Assembly: GCA_000711775.1 (NCBI GenBank)
Contig: ARYC01017480.1
Location: 35,547 to 99,546 of the forward strand
Origin: Oxytricha trifallax
Taxonomy: Eukaryota > Ciliophora > Spirotrichea > Sporadotrichida > Oxytrichidae
Reading direction: 5' to 3'
Length of the DNA: 64,000 nt
In this document: piece by piece, positions 9,885 to 22,000 of the stretch
How positions within the stretch are numbered: position 1 is the stretch's first letter
Layout of the letters: each line of letters starts with the position of its first letter
The notes under the pieces: model-generated
Told to the model about the DNA's origin: nothing
The model's database searches: none
The model's input: the letters and a program-made list of their open reading frames with translations, nothing else
Position numbers and translations under genes: made by a program

Positions 9885-12191
9885 ATGGACATAGAACTAG
9901 CACCATACAGACCAGAGACAGCAGCTAAGTAAAATGTATATTCTCTTGTACTACCAGACAGGTTCGGCTACAATCACGATAAAATTTAACATGAATCAAA
10001 TTCACTACATAGAGAAATAGCCACCATGAGTCTCAGAGCACTCCATGCTATTAACAGACCTTCCTAAAAATCAGTTTAATTTGGATAAAAGATCTTACCT
10101 ATTTTGAAATTATCAGTTTAAAACCCAGATAGAGCTTATTTCTTCTTACATGATAAAATTACTAATGCTTGCTGCCATAATGGCTATATTTTGTATTAAA
10201 AGAAAGCTATTGCACCAAATTATGCGCAGAGTCATTAACCAGGCAACTATTTGATCGAGAAATATGTTTGCAGAAAAATCATAGACGACCCTGAAAAATT
10301 TGATCGAAATCATTGTAGTTTTGAAATAGAAGTACTTAGAATCACTGATGATGAGGGGAAAGTTCAAGTTTAGAAAAACTATCACGCAGCTCACAAGGAT
10401 GACTATAACTTTTACAATTAGGTTGTATTTATGGCAAAGAAAGACGCAAAAAATTACCTCCCCTTAAGTGAAAATGTGCAGTAAGGGTTTAAAACTATAA
10501 TAGAGACTTTTGATAAAGATCCAAATAATCCAATTAAAGCCCTAAAACCCCCTCAAACAAACATGATTACCAGCGGAAATGAATTGGTTACCTATACTTA
10601 AGAAAATAAGCGATAAGAAATTGACATTTACAGAGAAGGTGGGCTTTCTTACGATGACTAAGAAACTAATTTTAAAAAGATGATCAGAGCTCAGAAATAT
10701 TTGGAAATGGAAAGATCGAGGACTATGATGAGGCTTAACTTAGAGAATTAATTGAGAAAAATTATCACAAACGAAATGGAAATTAAAGTCATTAAAATCT
10801 GTAGAGAGGAAATGGTCGCAGACGATATCGACGAGTTACTTAAGAATAGTCGAAGAAAAAATCCTGTAAATCCTGAAGAATCCAAAGATAAAAATTCCTC
10901 AAGCAAATCAAACAGAAAGACTGGGTTTAATAAGGAGGGTAACTTTATCAGAAATGCCTATCTAATATACCTACATTAAATGTTAAAAGATAAGGAAAGA
11001 ATAGACATTACAAATTTGAAGCTATATATCGAAGGAACTTTTAATTCTATGAGTGAAATTAGTTATGAAGTGTTTCTTCTTAGAAGTTTTATCCCAGAGG
11101 CTACTATGATGCTTACTTTTGGCATGTTATTGATACCAAAAGAATAGGTTTATGGAAATGATGAAGAGATTTAAATGTATACTTTAGATCTATGTTTCAG
11201 ATCTGTAATTAAAATTTTCAAAATATACTCGAAGCAAATAATATTTGCTTCAAAGAAAGGCTTGTACTTTGTCGACAAAATTAAGCAAATAGTTAATAGA
11301 ATAGACCCTTCAATTGTTTTTAGGTTATGCTTTAATAACTATAGTCATAAGATTCTTGATTAAATGGCAAAGCAAACTCCAAGAGATATAGCAAATGATT
11401 AAAATTTAGTTAATTACGAGTAATCTGAGATGATTTATTATTAACTTAGATCTCTTTGTTTCCTCCCAGTAGACTATATAATGATCACCCTAGATTTGAT
11501 ATAATATTTGGCAGAGTCTCAGAATCATGAAGAGTCAATTAAGGCCATTAAAACCTTCAGAGAAGAATTCACAAGTGAACCTGAACACTTAATAATCTGG
11601 AACTATTATGGAGTGGATCTACCTTTCATGAATTCCTATGATGAAGACTGGTAAATAGTCTATAGAGACCAATGGAGAATGAAGTAGATTCAATCTTCTA
11701 AGACTTTGGTTGATCTCATTGCAAATTGCATCAGAAATGAAAACAAGAAAGTAGACTACCTACTTTACAGGCTTTAGAAAAACTAAGCAGAAGGTCGAAG
11801 CAATAGAATGAGTCACAATTTTTCTTTAAGTAAAAAACCTTAAATGATGTAAGACTTAATTAATGGACAGCTTGAACGATTAACAGCCAATATTAAAATG
11901 AGTGGCTATGGATTTGGGCTTGGGGTTCTACATTAAAAAGGGACTGGACTCCTTGTTAATAATTAATAGAACTAAGGAAGCAACCCAATAGCACAAAACA
12001 ATAACTAATATGGAGTGAATTGTCCTAATAATTTTCCAGTTTCTACTCTAGGATTTTCAGTAAGAACTTTCGCTAGCAAGGAAGAAGAGGAAGCTTTTGA
12101 AAAGAAAAAAATTGATGAAATTGCATAGCATTGCCTAATTTTTAGTAGGAAAATGTCTAAAGCAATTGAGAAAATTGCTGAATACATTTGA
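9885..12191 (+). CDS. Conserved-looking 768-residue protein, unrecognised
   Basis: A single uninterrupted frame from ATG 9885-9887 to TGA 12189-12191 (2307 bp) with dozens of TAA/TAG Gln codons; no IES or intron, the longest unbroken coding block here. Starts MDIELAPYRPETAAKQNVYS, followed by LPDRFGYNHDKI and a well-mixed, globular-looking first half (FEIEVLRITDDEGKVQVQ, perhaps beta-rich). Middle: Lys/Arg/Glu-rich helical region (about residues 260-330). Second half: alpha-helical, repeat-like (LCFRSVIKIFKIYSKQI). C-terminus: Asn/Gly/Gln-rich linker then a charged helix (KEEEEAFEKKKIDEIAQ). No catalytic motif seen. Function unknown. Confidence 0.7.
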
Positions 12192-12834
12192 AATTAAAAT
12201 GAAGATTTTTGATTTATTTAATTAGAATAATAAAACTATACGAATAATTTTATTTGAATGTACGAAAGTTATCAGGATTTGAAATATCTATCATTCTATT
12301 AATCTTATTGTAATATTAATAAAATCCTAAATGAATTCTTACATTTCAATCTCAGATAACTCTGTGTACTAGCATTAGACATAACCAACCTACTTTTCTT
12401 ATCAATTGGATTAGTATAACTCCATACATAAAAAATAAAAAATAAATGAAGATTTAATTATAAGTTATTTGAGGAAACTTAACTATCTTTTAATAATTAA
12501 TAATTTATTTTTTTAAAAAATTTTAATAATAGTTTAAGAAATATAAAAAAGCAATTTCTAGATAAATTTATTAATATATCTATTAAATATTATATTTTTA
12601 ATTATCTTTTGCTAATTATCTATTAAAGAGTTTTAATATCCATAACCTACTCACATTGACTACAACAATACAAATATAAGAAAATTAACGTTTTATATTT
12701 TGTAAACACTTTCTTAAATGATCTTTTATGCAATATATTACATAAAATAAAGAATAACAATATATAAGTTGATTAATACGATCCAAACTTGACAGCTCCA
12801 TAGAGAAATATCTTCCCTGCAAAAACTCCAGCTA
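12192..12834. other. AT-rich spacer
   Basis: About 640 bp, very AT-rich (near 80%). I see no gene, repeat or structured RNA. Confidence 0.6.
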
Positions 12835-15800
12835 ATGACAAGTTTTAATGGATCAATTTGAAAAATAGATTTTTTTTATTTTACCCAAGCAAGGGTCATT
12901 TGATGTAATTGGTGTAAAATTAATATTTCTTAAACATTCCCTCTATTAAATGTTATTTTAACTTAAAATTATGCAACTAATGGATCAAACTTTCTCATTA
13001 AGGCAAGGTGAAGAGAGTTCACATGCCAGAGCGCAGTTTCTTGAACTTACTGGATTCGGTTAGAAGACACTTCAAAGTCATAGATTTGGAGCTTATCTCC
13101 AAGCTCAATGTCCTGCCTCTCAAATAAGTGGATAGTAACTTGATTCAAGAGAATCAAGGCTAAGTACAAGCCTCGCTATACAATGAAGAACAAATGCTGA
13201 ATTTGTTCAAAGTATTGAACATGTACTATATAGACGACGAAGGCGACGATATCGAAATCGATTCAGATGAGACTCTAGAGTAAGCAGTGAGATATTTCAG
13301 ACATATAAGGAATTAATAAGCCATTCTAAAAGTCAATGTGCAAGTTGTAGGCATCGATGATTAGTCTCCCTAGAAAGAGGTAGTTGACAATAAAAATGGT
13401 TAAGTTCTCGAACAGATTCAAAATTAAGATTTTAATCAAAGTGAAATTTTGAATTTGGAATCAGGAATTAAGTTAAGATCTCACTTACTTAATGATACAG
13501 AGGAAGAGAAGAAATTTGAGGATTATTCAAACCTACCAGTGTACTAAAACCAGTTAGATTAAAATCAGAATAGCATATAAAATTCTTATTAACAACCAGA
13601 ATTCATAAATCAATAGAATCACTAAAATAGAAAGTCTTCAGAATAAATAGAGGAAAGAAAAAGCTTAACAAAAGACGATGGTCCCATAGATCTTAATGTT
13701 TATAGAATCACTTAAATTGATAAGATTGATCAAGTTAATTCAGGCAACTAAGCATTAGAATCTGATCACTAGGAATTATGATATATTTTTTGGAAAATAG
13801 AGAATTATAACAATTAGATTAAGAATATTAGAAATAATAAAAATGTCTGGTCGGAATGTGCAGTGTCGCTCACAAATAATGCAAGTTACAAAAAACATAT
13901 CTAAATTTTTTATTTTTTAGTTGACCTGTCTGGTTAGTGCAGTGAAGGGTAGAGACAAAGACTTCGCAGAGCAAGACTAAAAAGTGGTCAGAGAGTACTC
14001 ACTTGGAAAGATGGAAGAAAATACAAGGGTGAATTCAAAGACAATGAAACGTTTTTAAGATATACTTTATTCAAACTATTACTCAGTTTTGTATTTATTA
14101 TTAATCAAATTGTTATAATTCTCTATTTTCCAAAAAATATATCATAAATATTAGCCTGCCTACAATAATGGCCAAATTGAGTATAGATTCACAGAAGGAA
14201 TATCTAAAATGAATTCTGATGTTTTCCAATCTAACTAGTTCTAATCTGCTGCCCTATCTTATATTTTTATAAATATTCATCTCTTGGAATTGGTGCATCG
14301 ACAAATACACTAGCTCTTCCTTAACAAATCAGCCTAGACAAGTAAACTTCGAACTCTACTGCTTACATCTAACCACAATAGTAATTTCAATAGTAGTAGC
14401 AACTTTACGAAAGAAGCGCTTTCGATGACAGCTATTCAAGTTCAAATAACAACTCCTAACTTTTTACTTAGCCAATTTAAGACAAAGAAGTAATTGGACT
14501 ACAAGATCTTATGAGTGGTGGCAACAGTCGCACTAATTAAGACATGCAGGCCATACTCTCTGCATTAAACACCAGATCAAGTTTAATGTAAGATGATTTG
14601 AGTAACTAGCAAATGATCTAAGATCAAATTGAAGCCTACAAGAAATTATAACTGCAGTAGAAAGACGACGAAGCATACGCTAGAGAACTTATGTTCCAGG
14701 AGTAGATTAGAAACAACTAACCTACTTAACTATATGGCTCTCAAATCCCTAATGTAACAAACAATTCATTTATTGCTGAGGGAAGTAGTTGGTAGATACC
14801 TCAGCATCATTAGTAGCCATTCTAACAAGCAAATTTGCCACCTACCTATTAACAATAGAATATTTACGATCCTTAATCATAATTCTAAGGGCAAGGGATG
14901 TAACCTGCAGTTATGAATATCAAGCCGATGAAAATGAAAATCATTTGCTCATGCAGAATCATTCAAGATCTATTAAAAACTATATAAAACTGTGAATTTG
15001 AATATTATACATTGAATTTGACTAATAGGTATTAAATATACTAAAGATGAAAAAAGCAAGAGAAGACATGATGCTACAGTGAAGAAGAAATCTAAAATTA
15101 TGAGCGTTTTTTCTGATGATGATAATAAATGGACAGATGAATACAAATCTAAAATGGTCCAATTTGTTCCTATAAATTATTTTATGCTAATAATTGTTAA
15201 TAACTCATTGATTAATCTAAACTTATCGGATAAATTATATTACTGGATAGAGCAAATTGCCTATTAGTCCAGTGACTTTAGTACCAGGTAAATAGGGATC
15301 TGAAATCTAAAAAGTTGTAGTGAAATGGGATATTGTCAATAGATCTATATTTTTTAATATATAATCATAAGTTTACTATGGAAATTAAAATCAAATTACA
15401 GATTATAAAAATAAATCTCAAAGTCACTGGGATGAAAGCAACTTAATCTTGAGATCTTAGAAAAACAACATCCCCAATAGTAATCTTCACTTAACAATTG
15501 ACCCAATGTATGTTAAAAAGGGCGTCAAGCCAAGTAGAATTGAAACATTAGAGGTTACTCTTAATATTCCTATAAGATTATTGTAGCAGACAAATTTGGA
15601 ATTAGGCTTCTAATTTGAAAGCAGCAAGAGAAAAATGATTGGGGAGAAACTTTTTGTTAATCTGGATTGCTTTTAAAAATAAAATAATTAATACATATTA
15701 GTGATATTATTTATAAAAATTATTTCTATTAATTATTGCAGATAAAGCTTGGTGCAAGGCTAAGGAATGTATGGTGGATAATCTCTGCAATTAAAAACCT

Positions 15801-16543
15801 CACAATATTATTAATTTGTGTATACTATTTCATTTCATAATATTAGTATAACAAGAGATATTATAAAATTTTAATAAGATTTTTTATTTTTAGATTGGTA
15901 TCATTGCCTTATTTATTTTTAAGTTTTAAAAAAATAAAATTTATTTAAAAAAAGTAAAATCAGAATACTACCTTAGAAATTTAATTAATTAAAAATATTA
16001 TATTAAAATTATTTCACACCACAAAGTCCCTTTAATAAAATTATAAAGCTCCCTATTTTTTAAGTTTTGTAGACTTAAATCTACTGTCTACAGTATACCG
16101 TACAAATAAAATGATCAATAGGCTTCTCAACAAAAAAAGGTGGTCAAAAATAGCAAAGATTCAAAGCCAACTAATAGACCTTCCTAGTAACAACAAAATG
16201 TCCAGCCTCCTTTGCCTTATTATTTGATAATATTGCTACTTATATTCAATTCAACTTTATTTAGTTTAACTTTTTCCTGAATTTATTATCAATTTGTTTT
16301 TTTAAATGCTTAGATAATCGCAACATTTTATTATAGCCAATGAATCAAATGCAAAACAACATGCCAACTGACCCCAATATGAACAGACCTCACCCAGAAA
16401 TGTCTCAAGAGTAATAATTGAATTATGCAAGCCAGTTGAGCGATGAGACTGGTCATGAATTCGAGCTCTGCTTGACATTCATGCAAGACTTCTAGAATAA
16501 CTATGGAGAAGCTAAGAAAGCTCTTTTGGCTTTGAAATTGTGA
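12835..16543 (+). CDS. NBR1/p62-like autophagy receptor (PB1 ... UBA)
   Basis: N-terminal PB1 domain: after IES removal MTSFNGSNFLIK, then KRVHMPERSFLNLLDSVRRHF and the acidic OPCA motif YYIDDEGDDIEIDSDETLE. Gln/Asn-rich linkers follow (to about 15000), then an FW/NBR1-domain-like stretch (SPVTLVPGKQGSEIQ, about 15260-15330; DPMYVKKGVKPSRIETLEV), and a C-terminal UBA-like helix set (LCLTFMQDFQNNYGEAKKALL) ending at TGA 16541-16543. PB1 + FW + UBA is the architecture of selective-autophagy receptors that bind ubiquitylated cargo and Atg8. A ZZ finger was not found. Odd points: an 11-bp pointer IES (12857-12988), a frame break at 13000-13008, an inverted-repeat cassette at 13776-14147, and a ~28-bp IES with pointer ATCT near 14250. 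ATG8 lies 239 bp downstream on the opposite strand. Confidence 0.7.
12857..12988 (+). other. IES with 11-bp pointer TAATGGATCAA
   Basis: Copies at 12846-12856 and 12978-12988, the longest pointer found in the window. Removing 132 bp fuses the start codon MDS (MTSFNGSN) to the PB1 domain (FLIK). Confidence 0.85.
13776..14147. repeat. Inverted-repeat-bounded 372-bp cassette in the NBR1-like gene
   Basis: Arms 13776-13815 and 14108-14147 are perfect reverse complements (40 bp). The match continues inward to 13827/14096 with two mismatches. No target-site duplication is clear. The interior is less AT-rich than the arms and looks coding on the plus strand (about 13850-14060: NVWSECAVSL, then QCSEGQRQRLRRAR and TWKDGRKYKGEFKDNE, the last MORN-like), with an AT-rich gap in the middle. 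The host frame hits TGA at the left arm. It may be a MITE-like IES that captured an MDS, or part of the host gene bracketed by an inverted repeat. Confidence 0.6.
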
Positions 16544-16782
16544 AAATAATGAATAAGTGATTATTATTTCATTAAAATTAACTTTACTTTAATTGAATTT
16601 TTAATCATGAATCTAAAGTTATGAAGTTAAATGAACAAATTTATGATTCAAGTTTAATATTAGAAAGAACATCCATTAATAGGGAAAATTTCTTTGAAGT
16701 TTTTTGGGTATTTAAATCCTATGTGTTTAGTGTTCACAGTTTCTTATATGATTACATAATTCAAGATTCCAGAAATAAAATC

Positions 16783-17485
16783 TCATTCATTTTACTCGAG
16801 TGATCCTAGAGTTGTCTCATCAGTATAAGTAATGTACAGAAATCCATCATTATCCTTTCTTTTTTCATAAATATGAGCCAATAAAGTATCTATAATTTAA
16901 GTTTGGTTAAGAGCTATTTAACTCTATTTATAGTAAAATTTGATATATTTTGTATTGATAACTTTATTATAAGTCATTATTTTATCAATAGAAGATTTTG
17001 TAGATTTGATGTGAGATAAATAATTAAAGAACATTTTAAGAATAACTTACCACCCTTGAGTAAATATTTTCCATTAATAAAGAAAAAGAGTGAGTCTTTT
17101 TCTGGTAACTTTATTCTCTTTCTTATTATGTAGTTGAAGTGATAAGAAGATAAATCTCCTGGGACAAGGTATCTAAAATGATATATTTATAAATCTGATT
17201 AGCATTTAAATGGTATTAAAATTATAGAAGAGTCTAACATGAATTCAACGTAAAGTATCAGAATTGGACATAAATTTGGGAATTTAATAAGTTTTAATGC
17301 TTGAACTTACTTGATTTTATCGATATCTGGAAGTTTTGAGGATTCTGATTTTTCACAGATAAGTGGTACTCTATCTGGATATCTTTCTCTCATTCTCTCT
17401 GCTTCACTTCGTCGTTAATCTAATTAACAGAAATTAATCAAAACCTAGGGATACCGAAATCTGGGTGAGTCTTTTTGTAATTCAT
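16783..17485 (-). CDS. ATG8: Autophagy-related ubiquitin-like protein Atg8 (LC3/GABARAP family)
   Basis: Atg8 is conjugated to phosphatidylethanolamine on the autophagosome membrane and binds cargo receptors. Start 17483-17485: MNYKKTHP, intron 1 (17420-17454, GTATCC..TTAG, 35 bp), then [31 protein letters not shown], a second intron (GTAAGTTC..), [33 protein letters not shown], a third intron (GTAAGTTA..), [20 protein letters not shown] and TYTDETTLG. All Atg8 landmarks are present. The C-terminal Gly is followed by SLEQNE and TGA (16783-16785), so Atg4 processing would be needed. The residue before Gly is Leu rather than the usual aromatic. Faces the PB1/UBA receptor gene tail to tail. Confidence 0.92.
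17420..17454 (-). other. 35-bp GT-AG intron in ATG8
   Basis: Minus-strand GTATCC...AATTAG. Splicing gives [14 protein letters not shown]. Shows that true short introns coexist with IESs in this DNA. Confidence 0.8.
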
Positions 17486-17719
17486 CTTAAACTTTTTAAA
17501 ATAATGATTAATTTAATTTCGCAATAAATTTAAAGGGATCTAAAATAAAGTAATAACAAATTTGATCTAATTATTTTCAATATTTAAACAAGATTTTATT
17601 TAGAATAACTTTTTTCATTTATATCATTTCAATCACTAAAAACCATTTACTCATAAAATTTATAACAATTTAATTTTGAAATAGTAAATTAATTTGTATA
17701 ATAATTCTCTGCCATAAAA

Positions 17720-18869
17720 ATGTATTTACTTAGAAATCAATTGATCAGACGATAATTTTAGAAATCTTTCTAAAAACTAAGTCACTCATAATAATAAGTT
17801 GCTCTTCTAACTCAGAAATATTAGAGGTTTTCAACACTGCCACCAAATAAAGGGCCTGGTGGAGATAGAGGGGATTTTGGTCCCGGTCCAGAAAGTCAAG
17901 GACCCTCTGGGCCTTAAGGTTATTTATGTTTATATATGATTTAAATAAAGTGTTCTCAAATCTTATACTGAGCATTATTCAACTCTATATATAATAATTT
18001 ACAGTTAAAAAGAATCAGGAGCTGGTTACACAACAGATGAGGATGGATCAAGTTTTGAGAGTGACAAACGTTTCTCAAACTTTATCTTATTTAGTGGTGC
18101 TTTCGCATTAGTGATACTTTTTATGGCATCAAACGTGATGCATTTAAAGAAGGAAAGAGAATCGAAGCTACAAAATCAAGCAGCGAATACCAAATAAGGG
18201 AATAGTGGGAAAGCTTAGACTACTTATACAGGAAAGGCTGATATAGGAGGACCATGGTTATTGTACAATACAAAAGGAGAGCCAGTAACTCATAAAGATT
18301 TAGAGGGGAAATACTATCTCATTTATTTTGGGTTCACTTACTGCCCTGATGTATGCCCTGTTTCACTAATGAAAATGTGTAAAACCTTGAATAGAGTGAA
18401 AGAATCAAAAGAGTATAAATATTTCGATCTCGAAGCACTCTTCGTGAGTGTAGATCCTGATCGTGACTCAAATGAACGCATAGAGGAGTATGTTAAAATC
18501 TTTGATCCAAGTTTAGTAGGACTCACTCATAAGACCAATAATCACCCAGAGCTAAAGGAAATGCTTAAGAGATTCAAAATTCATGTCAGCAAAATTTACT
18601 TATCAGATGAAGAAGAATAAGAAGACTTAAAAACTTTATAAGAAAATGCTCCTTAGGTTGTAGAAAGAATGGCTAAAATTGAGCCTAAAAAAGATGAAAA
18701 ATACACTTTAGATCATTCAATTATAGTGTATCTAATTGGTCCTGACAATCAGTTCTTAACATATCTTGGATCTAACTTGGATGAAAATGACATGACAGAC
18801 ATTATATTGGATGAAATATCAGCAGATCTTAAGAGGAAAGTGTTGAATCCAAATAAGCAGCAATATTGA
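17720..18869 (+). CDS. SCO1: SCO1/SenC-type mitochondrial copper chaperone
   Basis: SCO proteins deliver copper to the CuA site of cytochrome c oxidase subunit 2 in the mitochondrial inner membrane. ATG 17720-17722 gives a basic, Gln/Ser-rich presequence (MYLLRNQLIRRQFQKSF), a Gly/Pro-rich linker, a transmembrane helix (FSNFILFSGAFALVILFMA), then the thioredoxin-like domain: GEPVTHKDLEGKYYLIYFGF, copper-binding CPDVCP, VSVDPDRD, and the distal His in DHSIIVYLIGPD. Stop TGA 18867-18869. One IES (17918-18008, pointer TTAA) joins PSGPQ to KESGAGY. The apparent GT..AG reading of the same gap gives the wrong frame. Gln codons TAA and TAG both occur (EEEQEDLKTLQENAPQ). Complete and intact. Confidence 0.92.
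17918..18008 (+). other. IES with pointer TTAA in SCO1
   Basis: TTAA at 17914-17917 and 18005-18008. Removing 91 bp gives an in-frame join. The neighbouring GT and AG mimic an intron but splicing them shifts the frame into a stop. Confidence 0.75.
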
Positions 18870-19043
18870 GATATATTAACTTATTTAGCAAAATATTAGG
18901 TTTGATATGAATAAGTTTACTATTTAATTATTAACTAAAGGTTCATAATATCAGACGTGATTCTTTTATCACTTTTAAATTGTCATTAATTTACAACATT
19001 GTTATCAGAATAATTCATTTACATGTTTCTTATTATAAAGTAT

Positions 19044-22000
19044 TCACTCCTCACCAAATTTACTGAGTGAACATATAGCATAAGTCTATAGGTCATTTTA
19101 TCCCATAATGCTTGTGTAGCTCTAGCAAGCATTCCACTTCTTTTTCCTTATGTCATAAACTTCATTAGTGCCCTCTACTGTACCTCCAATCGCGAAAATT
19201 TACATGTTTTCTTTTACAGGCATCGTACTGAACATGCTTCGCCTAAAATTAAGCTTAGATAGCTTTGTCCATTTCAATGTATTCACATCAAATTTGTAAA
19301 CTGTATTAACTTGGCTGTAGCTCGCTCCTCCTCCAGTATCATTACTTGAAGATCGTGTGCTAGAGTTATCCACAAGAAGACCTCCAGCAATTACTATTTG
19401 GTTTTCTTCGATCTTTGCAAGACCATATTTAGCTAATTTTATAGGCATCGTCAGTGAAAGAATAGTCCATTTGTCAAGCATGATGTTGTAGTACTCTATT
19501 GAATTGGTAGTCTCATAATTCTAGAAACCACCGAAAACATAAATGAATTCTTCCTTCACTCTTACAGCTGAAAAATAAGCTCTTTCTTATATCATTGATG
19601 CTATAGGAGTCCATTCATTTTCTTTAGATAGTTATATAGTCTTAAGAAAATAAAAATCTATGTAATAATTAATATTTTCAATATAAAAACATTTAGATGT
19701 TTAACCTAAATCAACTAAGCCCTTTCTATCAAATAATATCTCGAATTGGTTTATAATTTGCCTCGCTTATTTTTGAAGTAAATAACTACAATATATACAA
19801 ATCTCTAAATTTTCTTTAATACTTTAATTTAAAAAAATCTTATAAATTTGATACTGTATTTTTCGCATGCATTAAGAGTACTTGGTGCTTAGGCTTCATC
19901 ATCCTTATGATTAAACCCTCCCATAACCAATACAAGTTAATTAATAAAAACTGAAGCATGCCCATACCTAGCTTACTTCATACTCTGCACTTATTTAAAC
20001 ACCCTCATCTAAGGAATACTAAATCTGTAGCAAACATTTGTTGCATCTTTGGTGAGTTTATGACAGCCTCCAGTCATTATGAATTCTTTCTTTTTTATAC
20101 TTGTTTACACTATGCTGGTGAACTTTAAGTCACCTTGGTAGTGGGATTCTGATTTATCGAAGTAAATTTATTGCCAAAGTGAGTTTTTGTAATCAAACAT
20201 CAAAAGGTGGGTAAGTTAAAACAAGTTGGAAAAATGAAAATTTATTTTCTTAATGCTCAACTATTATATAAGAAGTAAAATTTAAAATTATTTTTTTCTC
20301 ACCCAAGCAAACGTAATGAAATTATCATAAAGATTTATTTGTCTCTTTAAAGATTAAATTAAAATTATGGGGTTTTTTTTAAAAAATTAAATTAATAAGT
20401 TATTAATAAGAATTAATTGATTGTATTTTTTAAAATATGTTATATTAATTTTTAGACCCCTTAATTGATCAATATATAGCGAGTATCTCCAATACAATAA
20501 ATAGCGTTATCAGCAAGCTTAATTTTCTTAGATAATTGTTCCTCCTAGCTTTCCTTCTATTCTTCAGTAAGCACCCGTTTTTAAGGAGATTTATTTTATG
20601 CAGGCAGCTTCTATTCACTAGTCATATTTATATTGCTGTTGTTATTATTGTGCTGCTCTTGAATTACAGTTATCAATTGCTAATTTTATATTTATTATGA
20701 GTGAGGTGTTTCAAGCTACAAAGTAAGCTCTCTAGAGCTATTTGTGGGTTGCCTTGTGAATTTAAGTTTCGCAAATTTAGAATTCATATTAATTTACTAT
20801 TACTATTGTTATTGCTGTAAAGGAAGTTGCTCTGTTTATTGGAATATCAATTGTTACTATTATTAAGTCTAAATTGCCAATTAATACTGCTGTTAATCAT
20901 GAATTTAAAGTTGTATTGGAGGTTGTTGGTAAAGCTAGTTAGAAGCTGCAACAGGGTGTTAATTTTAATATTTTAATTAATCTTGATTATTTTATAGACT
21001 TCTGCTTCTAGAATTATCAACAGACATTTTCATATTTATAGGTAGAGGAGGAATTTAAATGTTTTAGAAGTTCTGAGTTGACTGATTTGAGGGGGTGCCG
21101 CTCCTGGAACCCTTGGGATAAGAAAATGATGACTCTAATTATTATAGTAGGTAAGTATAATTTGGATTAATCAAGAATAATAAAAAAAAAGATTTTAAAT
21201 CAAAGTTTTTGGAGATTTTTAATTTCAAATTTAAATTTTAAGGTAAGAATTTTCTAAATCAAAACTAATCCATTATAAACATTTTTACTCAAATTAAAAA
21301 TTAACTCTAGTTATAATTATTTTCAAAATAGTTACTTTAATGCTATATTAATTGCTAGTAATTTTTAAAGGTTACTAACTTTGCTAAGATGAATTTAAGG
21401 ATATCTAATGAGCCAATTTAATCTATCTAAGCACATTATCCTTTGGTGGTAGTTAACTTAAAGAGTTAAAGTTAACTAGATCTTATTAATAATTATCAAA
21501 TTGCAAGGTTTAAATCAGGCTTATTGAGTTAATTATTGATATTTCTTTAGGTTTCAAGCCTATCGATGCCCCTTCTTAGTATTCAATTTTTGCATTTTCT
21601 ATAAATAAATTAAATAAAATATGATCTAAGCTTACTTAGGGCAACTTGAATTGTCTTAATTTTTAGGTTGCTCTCATTAATAAATTTATCGAAATCTGGC
21701 ACTTTCTCGAGCATCTATATTTGAATCTACGATCCTTCGTCTTTAATGAAATTTTCATCTTTTAGCAAGTTATATACTTCTGAGTAATAATTCTGTGATT
21801 GCATAAGTTTATCATATTGCTCTTCCACCATCTGGATTTTATCATTTAGCTTGAAAATAGATTAGTCATATCTATTCAAAACGTCTCTACTTATTAGAGT
21901 CTTTCTTTCTTCGATTTTTCGAATGAGTTCCAGAAACTTAATATCAATGATTTCTTATTATTTTTAACGCATCTCTTCAATTGATGCTTTGCAGTCTATC

